DNA of 64,000 nucleotides from DASZBX01 sp035943635 (GCA_035943635.1 DASZBX010000148.1:1-64000); one strand, 5' to 3'; shown: positions 40,731 through 52,146, numbered from the stretch's first letter. Numbers and translations are program-made. The notes: generated by a model from the letters alone, not told the origin.

Positions 40731-42977
40731 TCAGCTCGCGGGCAGCAGGTCGAGTTGTTGCTGCGCCCAGGTGTAGGCGTCGGCGACGTCGGCGGTGTCG
40801 GAGGCTGTGACGTGGAGGCTCACCTCGTAGTCGCCCTTCCACGCGGTCACCCAGACGGTGTCGTTGAGCTGGGGATCGGCGACGGATACCGGAAGGGCCA
40901 GGCAGAGGGAGTCGGGTACCGCCGCATCGGTGCAGACGCGGTTGCCGACCGCATTGGCCCCATACTCGAACGACGTGGCCGCCTGTGCCTGGGCCGGGTT
41001 GGCGTACTTCAGGAGCACGGCGTCCGCGGTGGCTCCGTTGGAACCGGTCCAGGAGCGGTGGTTCGCGCTCTGGAAGCCGTCCGCGGCGAGCCAGGTGCTG
41101 TAGTCGCCACTCATCGACGACTCGTCCTGGAGGGAGTAGGCCGCGGCGTTGACGGCTTCGGGCACGTTGTAGGAGGTCGAGGTGGTGTCGGTCGCGGAGG
41201 CGGGCAGCGGCAGCAGGCAGTCGTCCGCGGACGGGCAGGTGCCCTGGGCGGCGGCGGGCAGCGTGGGCGCGGTGAGCGGGAGCCGGCCCAGGTCCTGAGT
41301 GGTGAGGGACTGGGTGATCAGACTCAGTTCGGCCTGGCTCCAGCGGGTGGCGGTCGAGGCGTCGAACGAGCCGTAGAAGAACATCCAGCCGTCGACGACG
41401 ACGTTGCCGATGGTCGCGTTGAAGGCGAAGTCGGTGAACCCCTGGGCGTCCTTCTTGCTCGAGTACCACGCTTGGGCGCCGGGCTCGTCCGGGATGGCGT
41501 AGCCGACGCTGGTCATGCCCGCGCCCCAGTCCGGCTGGCCGAAGTACTTGCGGCCCAGGCTGGTCGCGGAGCTCGAATTGACCGTCTGGATCAGGTAGAT
41601 GTCCGCCTGCTTGTCCGCGTTGTCGATGTCCCAGTCGTCGTGGCCGATGGCCTTGACACCGTCCGAGGTGAAGTCGGCCAGGACGCCGGGCTGTTCGGCG
41701 GTGTCGTCCCGCCAGGTGAGCTGGACGTACTGGCTGTTCGTCAGGCTCAGGCTCTTGACCCATTTGCTGCTGCTCGGATTGGTCCAGCGCTCGGCGCCGG
41801 ACGGCATCGGCAGCAGGCAGGAGCTCAAGGTGGCGCAGACGACCTGCTGGGTGCCCACGGGCTTGGCGCCGTCCGGGTCGGCGCCCGGGGCCGGGGCCGT
41901 GCGCAGCGAGGCCAGTTCGGTGCCGGCCCAGGATTCGAGGTCCGGGGCGCTGAACTGCTTGGGGCTGGCGTAGGAGACGTCGAGCACGATGGTGCCGACC
42001 ACGGCCGAGTACGCCGCGTCGACGGACCCGGCCGAGTCCGTCCGGGTGCCCGCGTGCGCCTTGGCGGCCGAGTCGCCGGGGATGGCGACCGACTGGCCCG
42101 CGTATCCGGCCGCGATCTCGGCGGAACGGGTGTCGTTCCAGGCCTGCGCGCCCTTCTGGCTGCCGAAGTCGAGCAGGACGAGGTCGACGTCGTTGCCGTC
42201 GAAGGCGCTCCAGTCGGTGTGCACGACGTTCTTCAGGCCGTCGGCCGTCAGCAGGGTCGTGGTGTCGCTGGAGACTCCCGCGGCGTCGTCGGTGATCTGG
42301 CTGCCGTAGAGGTCCGCGGTCGCCGTGGTCTCGGTCAGCCAGAGGTCGCTGTCTGTGCCGGCGCCGGCGCTGGGGATCTGTTCGGCTCCGGCCGGGGACT
42401 TGATCAGGCAGCTCTCGAGGGTGGTCGGGTTGCAGGTGACCTTCGCGACGATGGAGTTCCCGCTGTGGCTGGTGGAGACCCTCAGGCCGACGGCCGCCAG
42501 TGCGAGGACGACGACCGTCGCGGTCGCGGCCCACAGGACCCGCTTACGCTTGCGCTTCTGGTCGGCGAGGGTGGCTTTGGGCTCGGCCGGCGGCGGGGGC
42601 GGCGGCGCGACGTAGCCGGTCTGGCCGTAGTACGGCTGGCCGGGGGCCGGGGGCGCGTAGTAGGGCTGGCCGGGCGCGGGCGGACCGTAGTAGGGCTGGC
42701 CGGTGGGCGCGCCCTGCATCGGCTGGACGGGCATGGTCGGAACGCCGGGCGTGGTCGGCGTCGCAGGAGTCTGGCCGGGCGGGGGGAAACCCGGGTACGC
42801 GGCTGCGGGCGGCAGCTGGTCCTCGGGCCGGCCCTGCTGCGGATACTGCGCCGTGGCGGTCGAATCCGGAGAAGCCCAGCCGGACTCCTGCGCGGCTGCG
42901 GGTGTCGACGCTGACGATTGTTCCGGCGGTATGGCGTCCGAAGGCGACGAAGCTTCCGAGGACCCTGACTCCGACAT
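40731..42977 (-). CDS. membrane protein with three repeated extracellular domains, 748 aa
   Basis: Cytoplasmic part of 145 residues, Pro-rich with PYYGPPAPGQ-type repeats and a basic QKRKRKR end; one transmembrane helix (VLWAATATVVVLALAAVGL); then three copies of a domain of about 200, 200 and 168 residues starting at Cys182, Cys381 and Cys581 (CNPTTLESCLI, CATLSSCLLPMP, CPSADDCLLPLP). Each copy has a later pattern L..DG....H..W....G..AD..LL. The paired Cys probably form a disulfide. No family recognised. Monocistronic; convergent with the sigma gene. Confidence 0.8.
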   Translation of the reverse strand: MSESGSSEASSPSDAIPPEQSSASTPAAAQESGWASPDSTATAQYPQQGRPEDQLPPAAAYPGFPPPGQTPATPTTPGVPTMPVQPMQGAPTGQPYYGPPAPGQPYYAPPAPGQPYYGQTGYVAPPPPPPAEPKATLADQKRKRKRVLWAATATVVVLALAAVGLRVSTSHSGNSIVAKVTCNPTTLESCLIKSPAGAEQIPSAGAGTDSDLWLTETTATADLYGSQITDDAAGVSSDTTTLLTADGLKNVVHTDWSAFDGNDVDLVLLDFGSQKGAQAWNDTRSAEIAAGYAGQSVAIPGDSAAKAHAGTRTDSAGSVDAAYSAVVGTIVLDVSYASPKQFSAPDLESWAGTELASLRTAPAPGADPDGAKPVGTQQVVCATLSSCLLPMPSGAERWTNPSSSKWVKSLSLTNSQYVQLTWRDDTAEQPGVLADFTSDGVKAIGHDDWDIDNADKQADIYLIQTVNSSSATSLGRKYFGQPDWGAGMTSVGYAIPDEPGAQAWYSSKKDAQGFTDFAFNATIGNVVVDGWMFFYGSFDASTATRWSQAELSLITQSLTTQDLGRLPLTAPTLPAAAQGTCPSADDCLLPLPASATDTTSTSYNVPEAVNAAAYSLQDESSMSGDYSTWLAADGFQSANHRSWTGSNGATADAVLLKYANPAQAQAATSFEYGANAVGNRVCTDAAVPDSLCLALPVSVADPQLNDTVWVTAWKGDYEVSLHVTASDTADVADAYTWAQQQLDLLPAS

Positions 42978-43080
42978 GCATTGCTCCTGGAGAACTGAGC
43001 TGTAGTCCGGTGGAATACGCGGTCACGAGGCATCCGCGCATGCAGGGTATCCGGCCGCGATCATCTGCCGGTAGACAATG

Positions 43081-43515
43081 TCAATAACGGATTGACACCG
43101 GTGCCGCGACCGCGGGCAGGCTGGGGCCACCCGGAACCGGCACAGGTGCCGCGATCTTGGTCGGAGTGCTCGGAATCGGGACAGGTGCCACGATCTTGGC
43201 CGGGGTACTTGGAATCGCGACAGGTGCCGCGACCTGCACCGGGCAGGCCGGAACCGGAGCCGACCCGGGCGCGCTGGGATCCGGCACGGGAAAGATCGGC
43301 TGGTCCGGGCTGCTCGGTACCGGCGCGGGGAACGCAGGAGGCGCGCTGGCGACGGCGCACGGCACCGCCGGCGCAGCCGTCGACGACACGGGCGCGGGCA
43401 CGGGCACGGGTCCGGGTCCGGCGGCAGAGGCCTGAACTGCGGTGAGCACACTGATTCCCAACCCGGCCGCGAGAGTGGCGGCTGCGCTGTAGAAGGCAAG
43501 GCGACGGCGAGACAT
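43081..43515 (-). CDS. secreted Pro/Val/Ala-rich repeat protein, 144 aa
   Basis: A Sec signal peptide (MSRRRLAFYSAAATLAAGLG, cleavage after AVQASA) and then low-complexity sequence with repeats of the type IPSTPAKIVAPVPIPSTPTKIAAPVPV. Three cysteines. Probably an extended wall-associated peptide. Divergent from the SigE-type sigma gene at 43.7 kb and could be one of its targets. The promoter-proximal gap 43516-43700 holds no other gene. Confidence 0.65.
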   Translation of the reverse strand: MSRRRLAFYSAAATLAAGLGISVLTAVQASAAGPGPVPVPAPVSSTAAPAVPCAVASAPPAFPAPVPSSPDQPIFPVPDPSAPGSAPVPACPVQVAAPVAIPSTPAKIVAPVPIPSTPTKIAAPVPVPGGPSLPAVAAPVSIRY

Positions 43516-43700
43516 GCTGGAGTCCTTTCAGTGTTCGGATACGAACACCCGTGAACGCACCTGGCACCCGCCTTGGTGACAGCGAGAGTATGTGACCTAC
43601 ATCACTGCGGGTCGCTGCGTCCTTACATCTGTCTTCGTGCGTATAGCCGGCGAATGCTTGTGCCGCGTTGCCTCGACAGCAGGGTCAGGAGAAGCCGTTC

Positions 43701-44210
43701 GTGATGACGCCCGAAGAGTTCGACGAGTTCTACGCGGTGTCGTTCTCCCGGCTGGTCGGCCAGTTGCACGCGATGACCGGCGATTGGGCCGAGGCGCAGG
43801 ACGTGGTCCAGGAGGCGTTCATCCGGGCCTGGGACCGGCGGGAGCGCTTCGATCTGGCGAACGCGCCGGAAGCCTGGATCCGAACGGTGGCCTGGAGATT
43901 GGCGGTCTCGCGGTTGCGGCGGGTGCGCCGCGGGATGCAGCTGCTGCGCCGCGCCCACACCGAACAGCACGTCGATCCGCCCGACGACGAGCGTCCGCTG
44001 CTGGTCGCCGCGCTGCGCCGGCTGCCCGAGCCTCAGCGGCGGGCGATCGTCCTGCATCACCTGTGCGACCTGAGCGTGGAGCAGGTGGCCGCCGAAACGG
44101 AGAGTTCCGTGAGCACGGTCAAGGCCCGGCTGGCGCGGGGCAGGTCCGCGTTGGCCCGCGTCCTGCGCGAAACCGTTGCACCACAAGAGAAGGAGGACGT
44201 CCGTGCCTGA
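43701..44210 (+). CDS. SigE-family ECF RNA polymerase sigma factor, 169 aa
   Basis: Region 2: EFDEFYAVSFSRLVGQLHAM with AQDVVQEAFIRAWDRR; region 4: LRRLPEPQRRAIVLHHLCDLSVEQVA and VSTVKARLARGRSAL. Start GTG at 43701, set by AGGAG 9 nt upstream; the ATG directly after is an alternative. Overlaps the next gene by 8 nt. Second SigE/membrane partner module in the window. Confidence 0.9.
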   Translation: MMTPEEFDEFYAVSFSRLVGQLHAMTGDWAEAQDVVQEAFIRAWDRRERFDLANAPEAWIRTVAWRLAVSRLRRVRRGMQLLRRAHTEQHVDPPDDERPLLVAALRRLPEPQRRAIVLHHLCDLSVEQVAAETESSVSTVKARLARGRSALARVLRETVAPQEKEDVRA

Positions 44211-44670
44211 CCTGGAGCCGTCGCACCCTTCCGAAACCGCCGACCTCCGTACGCTCGACGAGGAACTCAGGCCTCTGGCAGCGCGGCAGGTGTCGCCGAC
44301 GCTGTCCGGCGCCGAGATCCGCCGCCGCGGCGATCTACGGCATCGACGTCGCCGGGTGTACGCGGCCGGTTCTGCCGTCGGTGCGCTCGGCGGTGTCGTC
44401 GCCGTCGCGCTGGCCGCATTGTCGATGGTGGCGGCCACTCCCCGACCGGCGATCGGCCCGGCGGTCCGTCCGGCGATCGACAACCCGCTGGTGAGTCCGT
44501 CCGGCCCCGCGACGAAGACCTCTGTCATCCCGCGGCCCGCGCCGCAACCGGTGCGCAGTCTGGCGACAGTGGTTCCGGGGTCGACGGCGACTCCGGACCA
44601 GCCCGTGCTTCCCGCGGTTCCGGCCTCCCCTTCGTACCCGCCGTTCCCGCCGGCCGGCCCGAATCCCTAG
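44203..44670 (+). CDS. membrane protein, putative anti-sigma partner, 155 aa
   Basis: GTG start inside the end of the sigma gene, with AGAAGGAGG upstream. Residues 1-50 are cytoplasmic and charged (TLSGAEIRRRGDLRHRRRR), followed by one transmembrane helix (VYAAGSAVGALGGVVAVALAAL) and a Pro/Ser-rich extracellular tail of about 80 residues. Same design as the 395-aa partner at 15.8 kb but with no folded outer domain and no zinc anti-sigma motif. Confidence 0.75.
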   Translation: MPDLEPSHPSETADLRTLDEELRPLAARQVSPTLSGAEIRRRGDLRHRRRRVYAAGSAVGALGGVVAVALAALSMVAATPRPAIGPAVRPAIDNPLVSPSGPATKTSVIPRPAPQPVRSLATVVPGSTATPDQPVLPAVPASPSYPPFPPAGPNP

Positions 44671-44701
44671 GATCTGCGCAACCTCACAGCGCTCGTTCCG
44701 G

Positions 44702-44728
44702 CGGCGGGAAGGGCAAGTCGACCCGCCG
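44702..44728. terminator. terminator between the anti-sigma-like and uvrA-like genes
   Basis: CGGCGGG (44702-44708) pairs with CCCGCCG (44722-44728) between two convergent genes. Short stem; moderate support. Confidence 0.45.
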
Positions 44729-44729
44729 G

Positions 44730-47135
<2,406 letters not shown>

Positions 47136-47337
47136 CCTGGCTCCCTCTGTCGGGCGGGGTCGTCTGCGCGGTCCCCGTCGTCCGCCGCCTGATTCGATCC
47201 GGCTTGATCCGGCCCGGTTGGAACTGTACCGGCTGAGGCCCGCGCGGCTCGGTGGATCGACGTCTTACGCCCCGGTCGCGCGGGTGCGCGCCGAGGCGTC
47301 AGCGGGTCGGGCCGAGGCCGGGCCGGTGGTCGGGTGG

Positions 47338-47694
47338 TCAGCTGTCCTGGACCAGGCCGAGCACGTTGCCGTCGAGGTCGGTGAAGGCGGCGACCAGGCG
47401 CCCGCCGCCGACGTCGTGTGCGGCCTCCTTGACCACCGCACCCGCGGCGGTGACCTCGGCCAGCTTCGCCTCGATGTCCGCCACGTGCCAGTACGCCACC
47501 GGCGAGGTCATGGCCTGCGGGCCGCCGTTCGGCACCAGCCCGATGTGCTGGCCCTCGGCCTCGAAGCCGACGTAGTACGGCCCGTCGTGCTGCGGCGCCA
47601 TGCCGAGCAGGGCGGCGTACACCTCCTTGGCCTTCTCCAGGTCGGAGACGGGGTGCAGGACGGTCTTGATTCCCATGGTGGGAGAGGTGGTCAT
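47338..47694 (-). CDS. VOC family (glyoxalase-like) protein, 118 aa
   Basis: One vicinal-oxygen-chelate module: IKTVLHPVSDLEKAKEVYAALLG, a central HIGLVPNGG strand, and the C-terminal AAFTDLDGNVLGLVQ. One His and one acid consistent with metal binding. Substrate unknown. Single gene with a 200-bp gap on each side that shows nothing else. Confidence 0.88.
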   Translation of the reverse strand: MTTSPTMGIKTVLHPVSDLEKAKEVYAALLGMAPQHDGPYYVGFEAEGQHIGLVPNGGPQAMTSPVAYWHVADIEAKLAEVTAAGAVVKEAAHDVGGGRLVAAFTDLDGNVLGLVQDS

Positions 47695-47910
47695 GATCGC
47701 TCCTGGGGTCGCGGGCCGGGTCGGCCCGGGCGCGGGTCCGCCGGAGTGGACGGCGCCGGCGATGGGCTCGCCGGGCGGTCGTCCAGGCGGTTCCCGGGTG
47801 GTTCGGTGCCCATGACGGCCATGCTAGGCGAGGCCCGCGCAGCCCGCTTCTCGATTCCTGATCGGTCTGCCCGCCCCTCCGGACCAGGCATGATGTCCCC
47901 CGGTACGCAA

Positions 47911-47943
47911 GTGCGCCCCCACCGTCAGACGGTGGGGGCGCAC
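47911..47943 (-). terminator. terminator of the S53 protease gene
   Basis: GTGCGCCCCCACCGT and ACGGTGGGGGCGCAC form a perfect 15-bp stem with a 3-nt loop, 20 nt beyond the stop. Confidence 0.9.
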
Positions 47944-47962
47944 TCGGTCACTGCGCGGGGGT

Positions 47963-50728
47963 TCAGCCGCCGACGATCACGACGGCGTTGAGCCCGATGT
48001 TCGCCCACTGTCCGGGAGTACCGGAGTATTCGAACACCGAGGCGTTGGCCGAGCCCTGGCCGTACAGGGTCTGCTGGCTCACGGCGTAGTTCGCGCCGCC
48101 GCCGCCCACCCGGGTCCACGCGTTGGGCGTGCCGTTGAACTCGGACACCGCGTCGTTGCCGGGGTCGGTGGCGAACAGGCCCAGACCGCCGCCGAACAGC
48201 GCATGCGCCGCGCCGCCGATCACGGTCCAGTTCTGGCCGGTGCCGTTCCACTCGGCGACGTAGGCGCCCTTCGGGCCCAGCCCGAAGAGCTTGTCACCCG
48301 AGGTGGCGAACTGCGAGCCCGGACCGCCGACCTGGAACCACGGGGAACCCGGGGTGTACTTGAAGATGGCCGAGTTGCCCGGGCTGGTGGCGAAGACGCC
48401 GTCAGCGGCCGAGTACAGCCACTGCGCGGCCCCGCCGACGATGTTCCAGGCCGTCCCCGACCCGGTCCACTGGGCGACGTCGGAGCCCTTCGGGCCCAGA
48501 CCGTAGAGCGTGTCACCGGAGACCACGAAGGTCTCGCCGGAACCGCCCACCAGCGTCCACAGGTTCGGCGAACCATCGTACTTGAAGATCTGCTGGCCGT
48601 TGGTCGACGAGGCGAAGACGCCCGCGCCGCCGGCGTAGAGCGCACCGGCCGGACCGCCGATGACCACCCAGGCGCTGCCGTTCCACTCCTGGACCGAGTT
48701 CTTGTTCGGGCCGAGCGCGTAGACGGGCGTGGAGGTCGTGGTCGTCCTGGCCACCTGGTTCTGGCACAGCGCGAGCCAGCCGCTCTCGTTGACCACGCCG
48801 AGACCGGTGGCCATGTCGTACCCCTGGCCGGCCGAGTACAGCGAGTTGCTCGAGTTGTCCGGCGTGTAGGCGTTGTCGCCGACCGTCACGTCGGTGAAGT
48901 CGGCGGCGTAGCTGGCCGAGTTGTGGGCGAGGGAGTACAGGGCCGGGTTGATGAAGCCCAGTGCGCCGTTCGCCTTGCAGGCCGAGGTGTTGTCGCTCAG
49001 TGCGATCATCGCGGCCACGATCGGCGTCGCCCAGCTGGTTCCGCCCTCGACCGTGTAGTAGTAGTTGGTGCCGTTGTCGTAGTAGATGATCGGGGCGCCG
49101 CTCTGCGGGTCCGCCAGTGCGGAGACGTCGGGCGTCTCACGGCAGCTGTAGCCGGCCGCGGCCTGGCAGGTGCTGCTGTAGCCCGGACCGGTGAAACCGG
49201 CCTGGTAGTCCGAGGAGGTGGGCAGCGTGTACAGGTTGGACACGCCGCCGCCGGACGCGCCGTCTTCGATGCCCGAGTCGTTCCACGTGGTGGTCGAGAC
49301 GGACGAGATGCCCTGGTCGTAGGTACCGCCGACCGCGAGGATGTAGGGGTTGTCGCTCGGGTCCGCGGGGTTGACGCTGCCGTCCGACGGGTCCGCCCGG
49401 GCGCACTCGGTCGAGCCGTCGTCACCGGAGGAGTTGACGAAGGTCTGCCCCTGGGTCGCGGCGAGCCGCAGGATGTCGGTCTCACCGAGTTCGAAGCTCT
49501 GGTCGCTCTCGTTCTGGGCCTCGCAACCGCCGCTCCACGACATGGAGATGACGCCGGCCTGGTCCGCGGACACCGGAGCCATCATGGTGTCCAGCCAGTC
49601 CGCGTCGGTGAAGTCCGTCGGACCGTTCGGGCCGGTGCCGTCCGGACCCATGTAGTCGATGATCTTCGCACCGGGCGCAAGCGAAGCGATGGTCTCGATG
49701 TCCAGTGCGGACTCGACACCGACTTCGTTGTTGTCGGTGGGCTGCGTGTACGGGCCGCCGTCGACCGGAGTGTAGGCGACCTGGTTCTGCAGGCCGAAGC
49801 AGCTGAAGTAGTCGCTGACGGCGGGCTGGCTGACGGTCTCCCACTCGACCACGGCGACGGTCTGGCCGGCGCCGACGTTGCCTGCGGCCAGCTGCGGGTT
49901 CAGGCCGTAGACGGTGTCCAGCGAGGCGGGCGAGTAGTAGTTCGTCCCGTCCACCATGTGGATGACGCCGTCGGTCGTCTGGAAGTTCGCCAGGCCGTTG
50001 GCCAGCGAGGTGCACATCTGCGGCGCGGTGGCGTCGCTGGTGATCTTCTTCGCGCCCACCGGAGCGGACGAGACCGCGCCCTTGCCGTAGACCGACTTGT
50101 CGTCGGGCGTGTGGTCCGCGAAGTCGTTCAGGCCGACGACGCCCTGGACCAGCGGGGCGACGGTGCCGTCGATCTTCGGCGCCGCGTTCGCGGCGTAGGC
50201 GGTGCGGCCGTCGGCCAGCTTGTAGCCGTCGAAACCGATCCCGAAGGCCTGCTTGAGCTGGCCGAGACTGGCGCTGACCTGGATGTCCAGGTTGTCGCCG
50301 CCGACCGCGCCGGGCTTGAGACCGGCGGCGACCAGGGCGTTCTCGACCGACTGCACGGTCGCCTTGGTCGGCGCGAAGTCCGAGGCCGCCTGCTGGGCGC
50401 TCAGGTAGTGCTTGTAGTCGGACGACTTCGGATTGCTGACTTCGTCCGCATACTGCTGCAACAACGAGGCGTTGCGCGGGGTCAGCTCCACCGAGATCGT
50501 GGTCTCGGTGGAGTCGCTCGGCGCGGCGGCGGCTTTCGCGCCGGCCGGCGCCTTGACGAGGGAACCCACCGCGGTGGGCGTGTGCGAGGCGGCCGAAGCC
50601 CCGGCCGCCTCAGCGGCCTGAGCAGTACCGGCCGCGATCACGGCGATCACGGCGATCGGCGTGCCGATGCGAAGGGCGCGTCTGCGCGCGCCCGTATATA
50701 TCCGTCCCCCGGAACCAGGGTTGGTCAT
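47963..50728 (-). CDS. secreted S53 (sedolisin) protease with seven C-terminal repeats, 921 aa
   Basis: A signal peptide, a pro-kumamolisin activation domain (residues about 50-210, DYKHYLSAQQAASDFAP), then the S53 catalytic domain with Glu339 and Asp343 (VESALDIE), Asp436 (SSGDDG, oxyanion) and Ser565 (GGTSWATP); the calcium site FTDVTVG is near 611. Residues about 668-921 consist of seven units of roughly 37 residues with the pattern LYGLGPKG.VA.WNG....W..IGG, reminiscent of tectonin-type beta-propellers and likely to bind a surface ligand. Sedolisins are acid-active serine carboxyl peptidases. Monocistronic, with its own terminator. Confidence 0.93.
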   Translation of the reverse strand: MTNPGSGGRIYTGARRRALRIGTPIAVIAVIAAGTAQAAEAAGASAASHTPTAVGSLVKAPAGAKAAAAPSDSTETTISVELTPRNASLLQQYADEVSNPKSSDYKHYLSAQQAASDFAPTKATVQSVENALVAAGLKPGAVGGDNLDIQVSASLGQLKQAFGIGFDGYKLADGRTAYAANAAPKIDGTVAPLVQGVVGLNDFADHTPDDKSVYGKGAVSSAPVGAKKITSDATAPQMCTSLANGLANFQTTDGVIHMVDGTNYYSPASLDTVYGLNPQLAAGNVGAGQTVAVVEWETVSQPAVSDYFSCFGLQNQVAYTPVDGGPYTQPTDNNEVGVESALDIETIASLAPGAKIIDYMGPDGTGPNGPTDFTDADWLDTMMAPVSADQAGVISMSWSGGCEAQNESDQSFELGETDILRLAATQGQTFVNSSGDDGSTECARADPSDGSVNPADPSDNPYILAVGGTYDQGISSVSTTTWNDSGIEDGASGGGVSNLYTLPTSSDYQAGFTGPGYSSTCQAAAGYSCRETPDVSALADPQSGAPIIYYDNGTNYYYTVEGGTSWATPIVAAMIALSDNTSACKANGALGFINPALYSLAHNSASYAADFTDVTVGDNAYTPDNSSNSLYSAGQGYDMATGLGVVNESGWLALCQNQVARTTTTSTPVYALGPNKNSVQEWNGSAWVVIGGPAGALYAGGAGVFASSTNGQQIFKYDGSPNLWTLVGGSGETFVVSGDTLYGLGPKGSDVAQWTGSGTAWNIVGGAAQWLYSAADGVFATSPGNSAIFKYTPGSPWFQVGGPGSQFATSGDKLFGLGPKGAYVAEWNGTGQNWTVIGGAAHALFGGGLGLFATDPGNDAVSEFNGTPNAWTRVGGGGANYAVSQQTLYGQGSANASVFEYSGTPGQWANIGLNAVVIVGG

Positions 50729-51215
50729 GGATGTCTACTCGATTCAAAAAAGGGCGTGGAGCGCGGGCCCATCCCCGTGTCCCCCACTGCGACGCTAGAC
50801 GTCGTGAACTTTGATAACAGACTTGGGGGATTCGGAGATAGGGGTATTTCTCAGAATTCATTCAGTGTCGCAGGGCCGTCGAAGCGCCGTGACCTTACCG
50901 AGATAATTCGAGGGCTGAGTTTGGTTCTGGGGGCTGGTCCGAGTGGGGGCCCGGGTCGGGCGGGAGGTGGAAGTCAGGGTACGTGGTTGGGCGAAGGGAG
51001 AGAAGGGTGTGATACGGGCCGATTGGGCTGTTCTGCGTTTTCGCTGCGGCAGCCTGCGACGGGTAGATCGCCGCGACCTCACCGAGGGCGGAACGCTGGA
51101 ATGCGGCATGGGCGTTCTCGGACGCGAGTCCATATGCAGACCTGACCTTGGTGCCTACCCATCGCCTCGACGCTTAGGCGCACACGAGTCCCCCCGAGCA
51201 ACAGACTCGCATAGT
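50729..51215. other. intergenic region upstream of the protease gene
   Basis: Nearly 490 bp without a convincing gene. The left part holds the protease promoter; TGAACTTTGATAACAG near 50808 is AT-rich compared with the surroundings. Right part runs into the operator of the toxin-antitoxin module. Confidence 0.4.
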
Positions 51216-51249
51216 TGCAGTTGACTGCATATGCAGTTGGATGCATACT
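51216..51249 (+). promoter_or_regulatory. promoter with palindromic operator of the HigBA-like module
   Basis: Two tandem 16-bp repeats (TGCAGTTGACTGCATA, 51216-51231; TGCAGTTGGATGCATA, 51232-51247) with a 14-bp palindrome ACTGCATATGCAGT (51224-51237) at their junction. The same bases contain TTGACT (51221-51226), a 17-nt spacer and CATACT (51244-51249). Operator between -35 and -10 is the usual design for autorepression by the antitoxin. Confidence 0.65.
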
Positions 51250-51607
51250 TCAACTTCGCGCGTCCATGCCCCGACGGAGTTCACCGATTGGCTAGCCCAC
51301 CTGGCCAAGGCCGCCACCGGCGGTACTGCGTGCATTGAACAAGGCGCCGAAGCCGGAGGACGAGACTGCCGACTTGAAATGGGTCCGGCAGTCCAAGCGC
51401 TACCGAGTGTGGCGCGTCAGCCATCCGTACCACCCAGGCACTGCGGTCCGACTGATCTGCTGGTTCCCGCCTGACGCGCAGATCGTAGTGGCCGCGTTGT
51501 TCGCCGGAGACAAGGCGACTATCGGCGACGTCTGGTACAGCAGCGTCAGTACCCGGGCCGACGCACTCATCGACCAATCGAAAAGGGAGATCGGCTATGA
51601 CCGGTAA
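51241..51607 (+). pseudogene. HigB/RelE-like toxin with frameshift and internal loss
   Basis: The N-terminal part (HAPTEFTDWLAHLAKAATGG) is in one frame from 51241; the remainder (VLRALNKAPKPEDETADLKW, RQSKRYRVWRVSHPYHPGTA, LICWFPP and LFAGDKATIGDVWYSSVSTRA) is in the +1 frame. The switch occurs around 51325-51335. Related toxins, as I recall them, have a longer helix between these parts, so about 40 nt plus a frame are probably missing. A TTG at 51335 could start a shortened 90-aa product. The last 11 nt overlap the antitoxin gene. Confidence 0.6.
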
Positions 51608-51989
51608 GACCCATACCCCCGACGGTCCGATGTTCGCCGACATCACCGACGAGGTGGACACGGTGCTCGCCGACCCTCAGACCACGGCATTCATCGAGGC
51701 TCAGCGCCCCGCCCGGGAGGCGATGAACCGGGCATTCGCATTGAACCTGGCCACCATCCGCAAAGCCGCCGAACTCACCCAGAAGGACATCGCCGCAGCG
51801 ATGGGCCGCGACCAAAGCAGCGTCTCCAAGATGGAGACCCGCTCAGACATGCTGCTATCGACCCTGGCCGAATATCTCCGGGCCGCCGAAGTCGACGCTG
51901 CCACCATCACTGTCACCGTCAAAGGCATGGACTACACCTTCGACCTCACCCACATGGACACCCCCGAACACGAAAATCAGGACGCATAA
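51597..51989 (+). CDS. XRE-family antitoxin, 130 aa
   Basis: A helix-turn-helix of the Xre type at residues about 58-90 (LTQKDIAAAMGRDQSSVSKME). N-terminal 45 residues are acidic and probably bind the toxin; the C-terminus ends in DLTHMDTPEHENQDA. Start ATG overlaps the toxin frame by 11 nt, with AAAGGGAG upstream. It probably represses the palindromic promoter at 51.2 kb. Confidence 0.85.
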   Translation: MTGKTHTPDGPMFADITDEVDTVLADPQTTAFIEAQRPAREAMNRAFALNLATIRKAAELTQKDIAAAMGRDQSSVSKMETRSDMLLSTLAEYLRAAEVDAATITVTVKGMDYTFDLTHMDTPEHENQDA

Positions 51990-52021
51990 ACCATCCCCAA
52001 ACGGGCCCCAGTAAGCGAAAA

Positions 52022-52054
52022 AGGTCAGATGAGCTGTAATCGCCCATCTGACCT
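52022..52054 (-). terminator. terminator of tRNA-Arg(ACG)
   Basis: AGGTCAGATG (52022-52031) pairs with CATCTGACCT (52045-52054), a perfect 10-bp stem 20 nt past the tRNA 3' end. Confidence 0.8.
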
Positions 52055-52073
52055 GTCGTTCTACTTGACTGTG

Positions 52074-52146
52074 TGCGCTCGAAGGGATTCGAACCCCTAA
52101 CCTTTTGATCCGTAGTCAAATGCTCTATCCGTTGAGCTACGAGCGC
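52074..52146 (-). tRNA. tRNA-Arg(ACG)
   Basis: A 73-nt tRNA: acceptor GCGCTCG/CGAGCGC with discriminator A; anticodon arm TTTGA-CTACGGA-TCAAA, anticodon ACG; T arm GGGTTCGAATCCC. A34 must be converted to inosine by TadA, which is encoded at 32 kb. The damaged toxin-antitoxin module lies on its 3' side. Confidence 0.93.

Noticed and set aside
48203..51145. 980-codon + strand frame opposite the S53 protease
   Set aside because: Antisense shadow of a well-supported secreted protease with repeats.
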